From: Adiantum capillus-veneris
Lineage: Eukaryota > Streptophyta > Polypodiopsida > Polypodiales > Pteridaceae
NCBI GenBank assembly: GCA_014529385.2
Contig: CM043970.1
Coordinates: 61,135,523 to 61,199,522 of the forward strand
DNA length: 64,000 nt
Direction: 5' to 3'
Shown here: positions 1 to 12,757 of the stretch, one piece after another
Position numbering within the stretch: the first letter of the stretch is position 1
Layout: each line of letters begins with the position of its first letter
Notes under the pieces: model-generated
Told to the model about the DNA's origin: nothing
Seen by the model: the letters and a program-made list of their open reading frames with translations, nothing else
Databases searched by the model: none
Program-made: the position numbers and the translations under genes

Positions 1-1021
1 AACTATCTTTAGTAGTCCTCAACATGTCCTGATGCTTCTAAAGAGAAATAAATATTAAAGTTGTAAGTTATGACCAAATTACAAAAATTGTCAAATCCTG
101 TTTTTTAGCCAATTTTAGCTCTTCTATGATTTTTTTGGTGGATTTCATAATATCCAAATGCATTTTTGATTTTCTATGTCGCATATTGTAACATAAAGCT
201 AATATTCCTTGAGTTTTGGGGCACCTAATACCCTATTTTGCATAGTACACAACGATGGTTGATTTTTTCAATTATAGAAGAAAATGAAACATTCTAGTAT
301 ATCAAGTATAGCTTTTTCAATATTGTTAGTTTCTTGTGACAAATACATGCATTTTGTAGGTAGTAACCATATCTAGTCATAAGGATCAAATTTGGCTAGA
401 TATTGAATAGTTTCTATGGGATTCTACAACTCATAATAATGAACCCAGTTTTTTCATGTTTGCTGTATTTAGCACTTCATCTTTGTCCCCAAGATTCCCC
501 TTCGTAAGAAATGTATTATTCTTTTGACATAATCCATGGCTCCTTATGAACATAAAGGACAATAGGGAACTAAGAAAACATGCATATATTATTTGTATTG
601 AGCGTGGCTATAGAAACTTTGATGATAGGTTTGCAGAATGGTAAAAATTCAACTTTTTTGTACCTATTTATTTTGGCAAAACAAAAAATAGTGAGTGAGA
701 AGCAATCATATGTTCTGATCACCAACCCATTGAAGTTAACTAGGGAATTTATCTCAGGTCCTACAAAAATCCCTAATCTTATTTTTATGCAACAAAACGT
801 AAGAAATGAGTGTTTTGATGAAAATGCACTGGTCCATCAACTTTGGAGGCTTGGTGTGACCAAAAGATGAGAAATTTTACAGGTTTCTTATTTTTTCCAT
901 GTGTAGTAGACCTTGAACTATAACCTCATGAAAGGATTTTACAAAATGAGTGGATCTACTATGGTTTTAAAAACCTCTGAAAGGACACTTTTATGTCCTG
1001 TTAGGTTACCAACCTAGTGTT
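1..1021. repeat. dispersed repeat R, copy 1 (truncated by window start)
   Basis: This block aligns on the same strand with about 43,740-44,822. Matches run for hundreds of bases, for example the stretch around position 20 with the one around 43,821, and the shared end near 1,018 with the one near 44,820. Divergence is roughly a fifth of sites by eye. Both copies keep a short reading frame (580-870 here) with matching residues such as NPLKL and LVHQLWRL. I do not recognise the family. It could be an LTR, part of a larger element or a segmental duplicate. Its right edge coincides with the start of the older LTR-element leader. Confidence 0.75.
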
Positions 1022-1224
1022 AATTCTAACACCTTATGAACAGAAAAGACAACACATTGCAACACCTTATTAACAAAAACAGTACACTGCAGCAAAAGCA
1101 AACTCCTTCTCAACAAACCACACCTTCCTTCTCTACCTTTCCTACATTTCATAATGCACCACAAGTAGCATAGAGTGTTACTCAAGCTTAATGCAAGGCA
1201 TTTCCTCGGAAATGGCGCCAAAAA
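1022..1224 (-). mobile_element. leader remnant of an old LTR element with degraded PBS
   Basis: On the minus strand this lies directly downstream of the LTR at 1,225-2,308. It resembles the leader next to the PBS of the young element near 27,310-27,416, sharing CCTTCC..CTTTCCTA and GCACCACAAG. The primer-binding site at 1,203-1,220 reads TGGCGCC followed by a degraded match to the 3' end of plant tRNA-Asp (about 15 of 18). No gag follows, so the rest of this copy is missing. Confidence 0.7.
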
Positions 1225-1485
1225 TGTGGGCTTCTAACGCACGTGTCAAAGCAAGGGACTTGCCTAACATTGTGTGCGAGCCACAGATGGCTCCAAGAAC
1301 GCAACTAGCCTAAACTAGTAATCTCAAAGATGACAATGGTGTGTTACTCAACGCTCTACGCTTGCTGTCATGGAGGATTCCTCGCCGCAATGAAGAGGGA
1401 GCTACCGCCGTGCCACGCTCAACCGCCTTGCCGTCGTTGTGCCTTCGTAATGCTCGATCAAACACACAGACACACACACTCTCTC

Positions 1486-1564
1486 TCCCTCTCTCTCTCA
1501 CGCATACACACACACACAAGGAGAAGAAGAAGAAGATGTAGATGGAGCAAGAGCACTTGGTAAT

Positions 1565-1612
<48 letters not shown>

Positions 1613-1640
1613 GCACACACACACACACACACACAAGGAG
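1486..1640. repeat. duplicated CT/CA microsatellite block inside the old LTR
   Basis: Two successive modules each carry a CT run, a CA run and then an AAGGAG..GAAGAAGATG..GGAGCAAGAGCACT stretch. The CT run at 1,566-1,610 is about 45 bases long. The young LTRs have one such module at the same position. Confidence 0.85.
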
Positions 1641-1903
1641 ATGAAGAAGAAGATGGAGGTGGAGCAAGAGCACTCTTCAATTTCAAAAATGAGAGAATGA
1701 GGTATTTTAGGTTTAGATTGACTTTTATATGGGCTTGTCTATTCACACTTAGGTGCCCATGCTTAGCCAACTAACCCTTGAATGTTCCAGTTAGAGTATG
1801 CCTCTCATCGGCGATCACTCTTACCCTTTTCCTATTGGACCGACAAGCCCGGCCCATGACTCGAAACAATGTAATGTTTGTGGATGTGTCTAGGCCTATT
1901 TGC

Positions 1904-2308
1904 CAAGGTCAGCACCAAGCGATAGGTGGTGTTGTGCAATCCCCAAGCCTCATATTTTCCCCGGTGTTGACTTCACTGTCGCATGTCATGTCTTCATCAC
2001 CAAGGTCTACACCAAGCGATAGGTGGTGTTGGCAGTCCCCAAGCCTCATATTCACCTAGTATTGACTCTACTACCTCTTGTAATGTCTTTAATCCCAAGG
2101 TTAATACCAAGCGATAGGGAGCGTTGGGCAGTCCCCAAGCCTCCTATTTGCTCAATGCTGACTCTTCTGCATGAATTGTAACTACATCACCAAAAGGGTC
2201 TCCATCGTCGGTTACACCAAGGTCAACACCAAGCGAAGGGAGTGTTGGGCAGTCCCCAAGCCTCCTATTCACCCAGTGATGACCCACTGTCTGACTTGTC
2301 GGTTAACA
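1904..2308. repeat. tandem repeat, about 4 units of 95-122 bp, in the old LTR
   Basis: Each unit contains CAAGGTC, then ACCAAGCGA and CCCCAAGCCTC. Unit starts are at 1,904, 2,001, 2,096 and 2,218. The 0.57-kb LTRs of the young relative lack these units. Confidence 0.85.
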
Positions 2309-3034
2309 ATAGTCGTAGAAATCAAGGACAGTCTGGGTGGGATTTGTGCCTAGCAATGACAGGTTGCTTCCATTTGATTGAGGATTTTTGAATAGGGGTT
2401 CACAAATTAAAAGGCATACTGATGATGCCCAATGCAATGACTTGTAATAGGCTTGTCAGAGATCAAAAATTGAAAGTTTCTATTGGTTGCCAACATCAAA
2501 TAAATGTCATTATCTTGTTTCAATTTGTTTTTAATCATTATTTGTATTTTGAGTTGTGATTATCTCTCGCAATTGCTCTCTAAGCTTCATTATATACTCT
2601 TATTAACTTAAAAATAGCCCTATTTGTACTCTCTTCCCTTGATTTGAGCCCATGATGATTGTTTGTGTTTAGCTTGAAGCTCGACACTTCTCGGTCAATC
2701 CTAGAGAACCATGCACTCTGACATTTTTGGTGAACCCTATGAAAAATTGATCGGGGTATATTGAATTAACCATGTCGTGAGGCTAAGATATTGAGATGTA
2801 GTATATGATGGGTCTTATGGCTACTATTTTGTAGTAGTAAAATGCAAGTCAAGTGTAGATAATGAATCAAAATTTAGATAGAGTTTTGAAAATTGAGAAT
2901 TGGGAATTGTAGCAAACTACAAAAGATGGATTGGGTAGATTTAAAGAGCATGATAACAATTTTTTTTTAAAAAAGAAACAGAGATAGCAATGTGAAAAAA
3001 GGAATTTGAAAAGCCAAAAAGCTGGAAACAAGAG
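2309..3034. other. no gene; possible LTR end near 2,730
   Basis: AT-rich DNA without a supported gene. Around 2,690-2,750 the sequence resembles an LTR end (..CTCTGACA) followed by TTTTTGGTGAACCC, which could be a PBS for the gag-like remnant downstream. I could not match it to a tRNA. Confidence 0.35.
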
Positions 3035-3480
3035 ATGTTGCAGCAATTAGCTCTTAAAAGTGCCAAACACTCAGTTTTTGGCAAGTGGAGTATTTTTTAT
3101 GGCTACAATAAAGGAAGGTATTTGGAGTGCTATGAAGAGTATCTAGAGCTACATGGAGTACCAAAAGATGAAAAGATTCTAAAGCTTGATAGGTTTGTGA
3201 TTCCAAATTTTATTGACCAAGTTCAGGAGCTTTACTTGTAAAATATCCACAATTGGAGCAAGTTTAAAGCTATTGTTATCCGAGAATGTTGGGATCAAAG
3301 TATGCATGAAGATGAATTGGATTGTGCTAATGTACCTACATATGTAGATGTTTGCAATAGGCTATTGTAGCTTGAAGATGATAAAGGAGAACTTGTCAGT
3401 CTATGCAAAGCTTGGAATTTTGAATTCCTTGCCAATGACTAGAGTTAAAGGCTTAGAAGGTCTAGAAATGCATGAAGATT
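3035..3480 (+). pseudogene. degenerate gag-like fragment
   Basis: A 68-codon frame (3,035-3,241) reads like the core of a retrotransposon gag: an aromatic/Gly start, then YLECYEEYLELHGV, EKILKLDRFVIP and VQELYL. It continues in another frame past 3,241 with WSKFKAIVIREC, like the WxxFKxxL..Y segment of such gags. Stops and frame changes follow, and no zinc knuckle, protease or RT could be read downstream. The similarity is of pattern only, and a chance resemblance is possible. Confidence 0.35.
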
Positions 3481-5185
3481 CAAAGAGGTCATAGGGTCTA
3501 GAAATGCATGAGTATTTAGAAAGTGTGGATATACATGAGAATTTATAGGGCTCGGATATACTAGATTTATGGGGTTTGGGTATACCAATTTTTTAGAGCT
3601 TGGATGTGCAAGAGTATGCGTTTAAAGAGCTGCAAGGTGATGATTTAGAGGGGATGCGGACTCCTTCTTTAGCAAGATTTTGTGATGCAAAGGTCACAAT
3701 CTAATAGACTAATCCCATATTGAATGATTCCTATACAGAGGGGACAATGGATGAATTGCAATCTCTTGGTGCTACATATGAATGGATTTATTATGCCAAT
3801 GTCATGGACAAGGAAATAGATGCTATTTTTCATATGCATGATGAAATTTGTGCTACAAAAGTTCATAGATATTTGGATAAGGGTGAGAAGTTTAAAGTAG
3901 GCTATAATAGATGTGGCTAGTATGTATGTTAAATGTGGAAAGCCTAGCTTCCAGCCTGATTTTTGTAGGGTGAATTTTTTTTGTGAAGCAGTAGATCCAA
4001 AGTTTATGTGTTTATTGGATGAATCTTTGGAAGGATTCTCCATTACAAATGCTAAGTGTACCGAGCAATCTGATTTTGTGGATGATCTATTTATCAACAT
4101 GCTATTGATTTTAAGCTTATGCAATTGGTTGATGAGGCTTTATTAGATTTTGAGCTTTTGCAATTGGTTGATTAGGCTTTATTAGATTTTGAGCTTTTGC
4201 AATTGGTTGATTAGGCTTTATTAGATTTTGAGCTTGCCCAAAATAGGAAAATTTATTCAGATGTTTCTTGGGAGACACATAAAGAGGTTCTTACCAGGGA
4301 ACTGATGTATCCAAATATGCATGACCGCGATTCGAATGTTAGAGGGGGTGAAGTTGCTTCACCAATGTTCCTACTAGTAATGGATGATCAACAATCAGCT
4401 GCAAGTTGCACAAGTGATATGGCAACATCTAATGTTACTTGATAATGTAGGGGATTTGATGATACTCGATGCTTTAGGGGATTTGATGTTACTTAATACT
4501 GTAGGGGAATATGTGCACTATGTTTTGATCCAAGAGGATATAGCGGTGCTTATGCTCTATGCCAGTGTTCCTATATGCCATTTGATCCAAGGGGGATGAT
4601 TTGATGTTTATTGTCTATGGAAATTACTTTGGGTGTCATTTGGTTTGGAATGGTATTATGATATACCTGTTGGAAGACAATTGATGTATATACCTTGGGA
4701 TCTAGGAGCGTATTATGATGAGCATACTTTGTGGCACAATGCTTATATACTATTGGTGTAGTAGAATCACGCATTAACAAGTGCTTGTGCTACATTTCAA
4801 ACCATTTTTTGTGTTTCCCCTATGATCCTAGAGGAGGGTATGCTCTCATGAAGCCACAAACTGGGAGATTGTAAATGGGAGGCTCAAAGTAGGGAGTGGT
4901 TATGTGTTTACATGTTTTTGCTTGCAATTTTGGATAGTGGTTGACAAAGGGTTGACACATGCCAGAGGATGTGTAGGTTTAGAGGGGGTGGATGTCGTGC
5001 ATTTTTGCGAGCACAATAGGAAAATTAGAAAAAAAAAAGCATTTTCTTTGTTGTGCCTAATTGGGATAGTCGTATGCTTGAGTGTAACTGATAGATATGG
5101 CTACAAATGGTGAATCATATATATTTTATGCAAACAATAGGATTGGGTACATGGAATTAAGTTAGAACTCATATCGAGTACTAGT
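3481..5185. other. no gene; decayed repeat-like DNA
   Basis: Short AT-rich frames with internal small repeats (CTAGAAATGCATGA near 3,462-3,510; GGGGATTTGATG near 4,446-4,490) but no recognisable protein. It may be the eroded remainder of the element whose gag-like piece precedes it. Confidence 0.4.
4121..4237. repeat. 39-bp tandem repeat, 3 units
   Basis: GCAATTGGTTGAT recurs at 4,121, 4,160 and 4,199, an exact 39-base period. Units 2 and 3 are nearly identical, which suggests recent slippage. Confidence 0.9.
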
Positions 5186-5538
5186 TGTTAAGGTAATTAC
5201 AACTTGTGGTAACTTGTGGGAAAGCCCTCTAACCACCTAAGAAAAAGATGAGTGATGACATGGTTCAATAGCAAGAGGATGCAACCTCTTGAGCCAATGA
5301 TTGTAAAGCACTAAACCTATTTTAGAGGTTGTTTTCTAATCAATCTTTGAACTTTGAGCTATCATCATTGTGTCTATACTTTACCTTTTTTCTTTTGCCC
5401 TAATCTATAGCCTAACCCTAACTTCCATTGCTCTAACCCTAACCCTAACATCATGATGAGCTTAAGGCTTCATCCACCATAGCCTAGCTCACTAATGATG
5501 CTTAGGGTAGAGCAAGATTCCGTTCCACAATTCTAACA
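5186..5538 (+). mobile_element. isolated LTR with adjacent Met-type PBS
   Basis: The block begins TGTTAAGG and ends TTCTAACA. Two bases later, at 5,541-5,552, comes TGATATCAAAGC, 10 of 12 matching the initiator tRNA-Met PBS (TGGTATCAGAGC) used by copia elements. No second LTR or copia protein follows, so this is a truncated 5' end on the plus strand. Confidence 0.6.
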
Positions 5539-5949
5539 AGTGATATCAAAGCTGACGGTTTCCCACCTAGGACGATTAATCTCTATCGCATTAGCATTCT
5601 CAATAACTTCACTCTCTAATCACCACTTGGGCATAAGCATGCTCCACTACCCTTTGGTGACTAGGAGAAGTAGAAGTTGCATTTAGCTTTTAATTATTGC
5701 ATAACTCTCACCTTCAATTAAGTTCTTGCATTTAGTGTGGTTTTTTGCACGTTTACCGCCGCTTTCAATTAGTTTTTCCACTCACGCATTTTTGTAGCAT
5801 TACTTGTGCGTGGGAGAAGGTCTTTTCAAGAGCTTTTTGACAACTATCCACTTGCTCTTATCAAGTTTTGTACATACAATTGATTGCTTCATTAATTTTG
5901 CAGCACCATTAGTCTCTAAGATTTTTCCAAAACTGTAGCTCAAAAGCAA

Positions 5950-6004
<55 letters not shown>

Positions 6005-6745
6005 CCCTGAGCATTAAAGTCACACTTATTTTCTCAAAACATTATTTCTTTGTAAAATCCACGTGGTGGGAACACCCCACTTTTAGGTGGTCAACCCCAA
6101 AAAAGGATCACACACACAAAGAGGCCCGATGAATCTCAATATACTGCTCAAGTAAGTTGCATGAAATTTCGGGTCTGATTTCGATACGTCGGGGGCTAAA
6201 TCGTCATCAGCTTTGTGAAGATCCTTGACTTCTCTAGCCGAGCACTATCAACTGAAACTCTTGATTCTTTAACTGCAAGTTTGATTAAAGTGAGGCTCGT
6301 CGTCACCTGCATCATCCTATATAAATCAATGCCACATCATCAGGTAGTCGATTGTTGATTGCCAAACGAGCTTTCTGAAATTGTGAATCACAAGGCTGAA
6401 GAAGATGGAAGAAGTAAGATTCTTCTACATGAAGCCCTAGGGATGAAAACCTAGCGATGGGTTAGAGAGCAGGGTTCCCACCTTTCCCCCAATGTGTGGC
6501 ACCCATCTAATCTTCTTCCCCATCGAAGTCTAGTACTGCCTAACATGCTCGGAGCTGAACATGCATTCAAATTACCCCTGTTTCAAGAGGTTCCTCAAGC
6601 ACTCCCTCAAGGGCTAGCCTAGTGACTCAAAGCTTCCATCACTGCAGGAGGAGATGGAACCCCCTTTCCAAAATTCCATCTCAAAACATCAGCAAAAAGA
6701 AGTAGTGAAGCTGATCGCCCAGACCCCCACCAGCAGTAGGATCTA
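5539..6745. other. no gene; TG microsatellite at 5,952-6,001
   Basis: Possibly the leader of the truncated element whose LTR ends at 5,538, then unassigned sequence leading into the LINE ORF1 remnant. The perfect TG run of about 50 bases is the only clear structure. Confidence 0.45.
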
Positions 6746-7412
6746 TTGCCTGCGTCTCAAATAAGAAAGAAACAAAAAGATCTAGAAGAGCGAGCCCTCG
6801 TTGGTCTACTAGCAGGTCCACGTCCTCCTATAGACATCCTCAGGAATTGGATTAGATCTCAATGGGGTACATTGGTTGCAGAAGTAGAAACGATACAGGC
6901 TTTACCCAAGGGTCATTACCTGTTTGTTTTCAAAAATGCAAAGATGGCATTCTCGATTTTTAACCCTGGAAAATGGGTAATTCGGTCTTCTCCCTTGAGT
7001 TTTTTTCTGGAATAAAGACTTCAACCCTGACCTCTCTGCCCTAGTTAACTACCCGGTATGGGTGGAGTTTCCCAATCTCCTGATGCATTATCATGCCCAC
7101 TTGGCTAAAATAAGCACTCCATTGGGAAAGGCCCTAAGGGGGAGACAAAAGGCCAACTATATCCCATCTTGGTATCCTCAGGTCTTAATTGAAATGGACA
7201 TTTCTGTAGACCTTCCTACGTCCATCAACATTTATATTGATGATGGAGAGTTGTTTGAGCAAGAGATATCATACAAATATCTACCTAATGCCTGCTTCCA
7301 TTGTGGGGCCACATCTCATTTTGTAAGAAATTGTCCTATCAAATTTCCCCCTGCCCCTCAAGATGCAACTTTCGAGAAATTTGATCAGGGGCAAAGAAGG
7401 GGATTCGAGTGA
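6746..7412 (+). pseudogene. LINE ORF1-like fragment (DUF4283-like plus zinc knuckle)
   Basis: Two frames join into one ORF1-type sequence. Residues encoded at 6,746-7,015 contain LPKGHYLFVF and a GKW-type strand typical of the DUF4283 domain of plant L1-like ORF1 proteins. The next frame continues with FNPDLSA..PVWVEFPNL, LGKALRG and then a CX2CX4HX4C knuckle (CFHCGATSHFVRNC) near 7,294-7,335. The frame break falls in a T7 run at about 7,000. ORF1 proteins of this family bind nucleic acid and package the LINE RNA. No ORF2 follows, so this is a truncated dead copy. DUF4283-type domains also occur in LTR gags, so the LINE assignment is likely but not certain. Confidence 0.65.
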
Positions 7413-8880
<1,468 letters not shown>

Positions 8881-10981
8881 TTGAACTTTCAAGCTTCAAT
8901 AAAGCTATTGAAAATAGAGGTAAATCCAAAGAGAGAGAGCTATAGAAAGAGCAGAGCATGTGATGGAAGAACTCTTAAGTTTGGAGATGGTCCGAAGTTA
9001 GGACAAGATGACAACGAGGAAGCCCAAGAGGGCCAGTTTACTACAAGTGTGGAGCCACCTACTAAAGCTAAGAAGCAAAGAAGATGGCTACTAGCTTGGA
9101 AGCTCCAACACAAGTGGGATTATCTAGTGATTTTTTACAAAAAGGTGAATGTCAAATGCGAGTGGTGTGTCTATTCAAAACAAAAATACCCCTTATGCAA
9201 AGAATGGGTCTTCTACACTTCAGCTTCCGACTTTGGCCGAGCATAGAAAATCAAATGAGCATCAAATTGCTACTTCAAGTGGGAAAACAAGGAGAAGAGG
9301 ATTTGAATCCCTCTTCTTGGTTATGTTGTGGCCTTGGAAGATAACGAGAAAGTACGTGCAATTATGATCATGTTACAAGTCTACTTTGTTGTAAAGACTG
9401 TAGGATCCATGGAGCTATTTGAGAAGTTGCGTCTTCAACAAATTGAACAAGGTTTATCGAATATGCCATGCCATGCTGATTATGGAACCAACCTAAATAG
9501 AGCTTCTGGTATTGAGTTTACACAAGCAATCCATGATTTTCTATCGATTTCTTTATGTGAAGAAATATAAGCAAGACCTGGTATTCTTTAATGATTGATT
9601 ACAGTAGGGAAAGGAGGGTCATCTCATTACCTACGTTAGTTACTTGAAAGATAGGGGTAAGGGAGAGAATCATGTTACCTTTGTCAAGCTTATCAAGACA
9701 GATGATGGTGGAGCAAAAGCAAAGTACAATGCTCTTCTTAAGCTAATAAAGGAGATGTGTTTGTCTTTATACAAACTTGTCTTGCTTGCTATAGATGGAT
9801 GGTCTGTCATGGTGGCTCATAGAGGTGGGCTCATTGCTCGAATGAGAGTAGATATCCCCCATCAATGAGTCGAGTTATAGACTTTTTCCCAAAAATTTTG
9901 CACCTAGATAAGCTATGTAGAAGTGTTTATACATGTCTTCATGCATCAGGGAAGTGCATGGATGATTTGAAGTTTATTGAGGGTGCATTAGGCTTGCAAG
10001 AGTTAGCCATGCTCCACATTCATCAATAAGGTGGTTGTCTCGTGGACAAGTGATGGAGCGCATGGTGAAAATTATGCCAACATTGCTTTTGGATTTTGCA
10101 AAAGAGAATCCAAGCATATATGATGAGCATGTCATTTATGAAATCTAGTTTTACATATGTTTAGAACTAAATATTTCAAGTTGCCAATTTCAATCAGACC
10201 TTGTGGATGTTGTGAACATATTAGGGGTTCCTGATGTGGTGTTACAAAACTTGAATAAGAAGTTTTGGAGAGACTCTATTGGGTGTAGAACAAAATATTT
10301 AAATAATTTTGTTCAGCTGCAACAAAAGGTGGCGAGGTCACCTTTGCTGATGCGGCTAGAGAAATGCATGCTCACAAGTTAAGTTTTGATAGGATCAAGG
10401 GATGCAGTATAGGTAGTTCTTTTGAAGATTACATGCTTTTGGGTAAAGAGTTGGTCATGAAAATTGTGGAAAACTTGACCTTGAGAATGCAAGCAGACAT
10501 GTTGATTTTGGAGGCATGCCAACTTTTCAGTCCAAAGCATTACCTAAGTGAAGAGGTGGTGTAGAAATCATGTAGCAAGCAATGGCTAATGGAGATCCTC
10601 AAACAATATGGATGTTTAGTACCTGATGTAGAGCATTGCTTGGAGGAGTTAGACTCATTTACAACAGTGTTGTCTATCAACTTCAAGCACACATCTTTCT
10701 GTGAATCATGGGAAGCATGCAAAGATGATATCATTATGCATGACTTATTTCCAAACTTAATTTTCTCAATAGTTCCCATGAATACAACTCCTATACAACA
10801 CGGATTCTCTCTTCAAAACATCATAAAATCCACCCATAAGACAAGCATGATTATGACAACACTTGAAAACTATATGTTTATTAGCTTGAACGGGCCCGCA
10901 ACAACTTTGGATGTGCCTTGGGATGATGTCTTCTCCTTATGGAGAAAGAAGAAGGACAAATATGTAAATCTTACCGCCTAG
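8881..10981 (+). pseudogene. decayed hAT transposase (ZNF862/KIAA1586-like)
   Basis: Frames spread over 2.1 kb follow the order of a hAT transposase of the ZNF862/KIAA1586 type. A BED-like zinc-finger start (VKCEWCVYSKQK, near 9,150) comes first, then a helical segment (9,328-9,570), then the RNase H-like core with YLKDRGKGENHVTF..K and KLVLLAIDGWSVMVAHRGG (near 9,640-9,830). The last corresponds to the family's LVGFGSDGASVM-type block, with the acidic residue context altered. Later pieces (10,364-10,564; 10,589-10,981) include LEELDSFTTVLS. Frames shift repeatedly and stops occur, so no transposase can be made. No terminal inverted repeats were found. Assignment is from remembered motif order. 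Confidence 0.6.
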
Positions 10982-11567
10982 ATAATTGTCATGGAACATT
11001 TTGAGCTTCAAAATTCTGTAAGTACTGATATTTGTATCTTGTTTTGGTTACTATGGTCTCCAAAAGTCCCTTGCAGCCACGGTGGAACGTTGATGAATCT
11101 TAGTATATAGCCTGACATTTATGTGTAGCATGTAGAGCTTGTGATTGGTTGCCTTAACAAGTCAATTTTGTTTTGTGCTTCAATTAAGTTCATGTAATGT
11201 GTTTTAATGTATGGGGTTGATACTTTAAGATGTATTACGGGGTGTATTATCTCAACAATCGACAAATGGTGTTCCCTAGCTCATGTTTTTATTGGTTGTG
11301 TGCTTGTCATGTGATTTCTGTGAGCGGATTATCATAATGATTAAGTGTACATCTCTCCTTAATATGTTTGTCAATTTTCAATGTTTTGCACATATTTGGT
11401 TTAGTATTTGGTTTTGTGCATATTATTTCTATGTTTAGTGTTGTTGTGAAGAACCTCGATGATACCTGCTTCACGATGTGCAATCTTTTTGTGTTACGTG
11501 TTTCACAATGTGCAGGCTCTTCAAGGTGTGTTTGAGGAACAACCTAGTTTGTGCAACTTTCTAAAGC

Positions 11568-11625
11568 ATTTCAAGGAGTTGAAGGGGAAGGTAAACATTT
11601 CAAGGAGCTGAAGGGGAAGGTAAAC
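11568..11625. repeat. 29-bp tandem duplication
   Basis: ATTTCAAGGAG(T/C)TGAAGG followed by GGAAGGTAAAC is repeated head-to-tail at 11,568 and 11,597 with one difference. Confidence 0.9.
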
Positions 11626-12531
11626 ATTTCTAGGCTAGCTTTGTGAGTAGTGAAATCATTTGATTGCTTGGCATACGACATGAATGTTACCTTTGAATGA
11701 TGTGGGTTTTACAAATGAAGCCGCTCATCAGAGTGTGCATGTTGGGTATTGTTGGATTGTTAGATTGATAATTTTACTTTGTTTTCTGGGGCAGCTACTT
11801 GTTGTTAACACAATGGTGACTCCACCCCTTGGGGTATATCGCCTCTGACACCACCACACCACTTCACCAATTTTCATAGACCTCACTACTTAGCTCAACA
11901 TATCGGTAATTATACCAATATTGGACGCAATCAATTAAGCATTAAGCAATAAAAACACAATCAGCATGGATTGGATGCCAATTATGCATTAATCTTGTGA
12001 GTTTGTCTTTAGCTGACATTGTAAATAATGTTGTGTATCATGGTATTCACTTTGTATATGTCTAATTACATGATGTCTTTTTTAGGAGTGACAACCCAAG
12101 TCTGTTGAGACAATAATATATAGCCCAATAGTGGTGCATGACATGGTGGTATGCCTCATCAGAAGAGGTAAAATGAAAGGGAAATCACATTAATAGACAA
12201 GGTTGGTGGTTGAAGCCCTAATTTTATCGGGATGCAAAGATTGCCTTACATAAAGGGGAGTTTGTTGAGTACACACCGACAAGAGACTACTACCATTGGC
12301 ATATCAAAATCTTTCTTCTAGGAATGAAAGCTCATCTTGCCTTTTTTAGATCAAGGTTGGTGCAGGTTTGTGCCTAGCACCTCATCACCTTCTACTGTCT
12401 AGTAATGTGGGAAGTTAATTGTTGTAGACACCATATTGTGGCTATGAAATTTTGAGCACAAAGACAAAAAAATAGGTGAAGACTGATAAAATCTCATAGA
12501 GAAATCTGTCATATCTTCTTTTGGTGATGAG

Positions 12532-12757
12532 AGATGAAATTTTTGGCTTCTTGAGTTTTTAATAGTCTCTTTCTCCTAATTCTTGCTCGGTTTCATTTAT
12601 TAGCACAACATGGCCGCAAATGAATAGCCTCTTTTTTGGAAATCAGAGATGGAATTGCTGGCTTCTTGAGTTTTCTGCAGTCTCTTCCTCCCAATATTGG
12701 CACGGTTTCATTTATTAGCATAGCATGGCTGCAAATGGAAAGTCTCTTTTGATGAGC
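12532..12757. repeat. 114-bp tandem duplication
   Basis: GCTTCTTGAGTTTT occurs at 12,546 and 12,660, and GGTTTCATTTATTAGCA with GCAAATG at matching offsets. The two units are visibly diverged. Confidence 0.85.

Larger units (their letters stand above)
1225..2308 (-). mobile_element. old LTR, same family as the LTRs at 19,049 and 27,417
   Basis: The block starts TGTGGGCTTC and ends GGTTAACA, matching the ends of the 572-574-bp LTRs of the young Gag-protease element, with clear similarity through the GAGCCACA, CTACGC and GATCACTCTTACCC stretches. It is nearly twice as long. The extra length comes from a duplicated microsatellite block (about 1,486-1,640) and an insertion of about four tandem units (1,904-2,308). 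No second LTR for this copy is visible, so it is a truncated remnant. Confidence 0.8.

Noticed and set aside
3669-4124. 151-codon minus-strand ORF
   Set aside because: No recognisable motif, overlaps decayed repeat DNA and two plus-strand frames, and its composition looks random.
5408-5452. CCCTAAC repeats resembling telomere sequence
   Set aside because: Only a few imperfect units, with CCCTAA and not the plant CCCTAAA period, inside an LTR-like block. Not a telomere or interstitial telomeric array.
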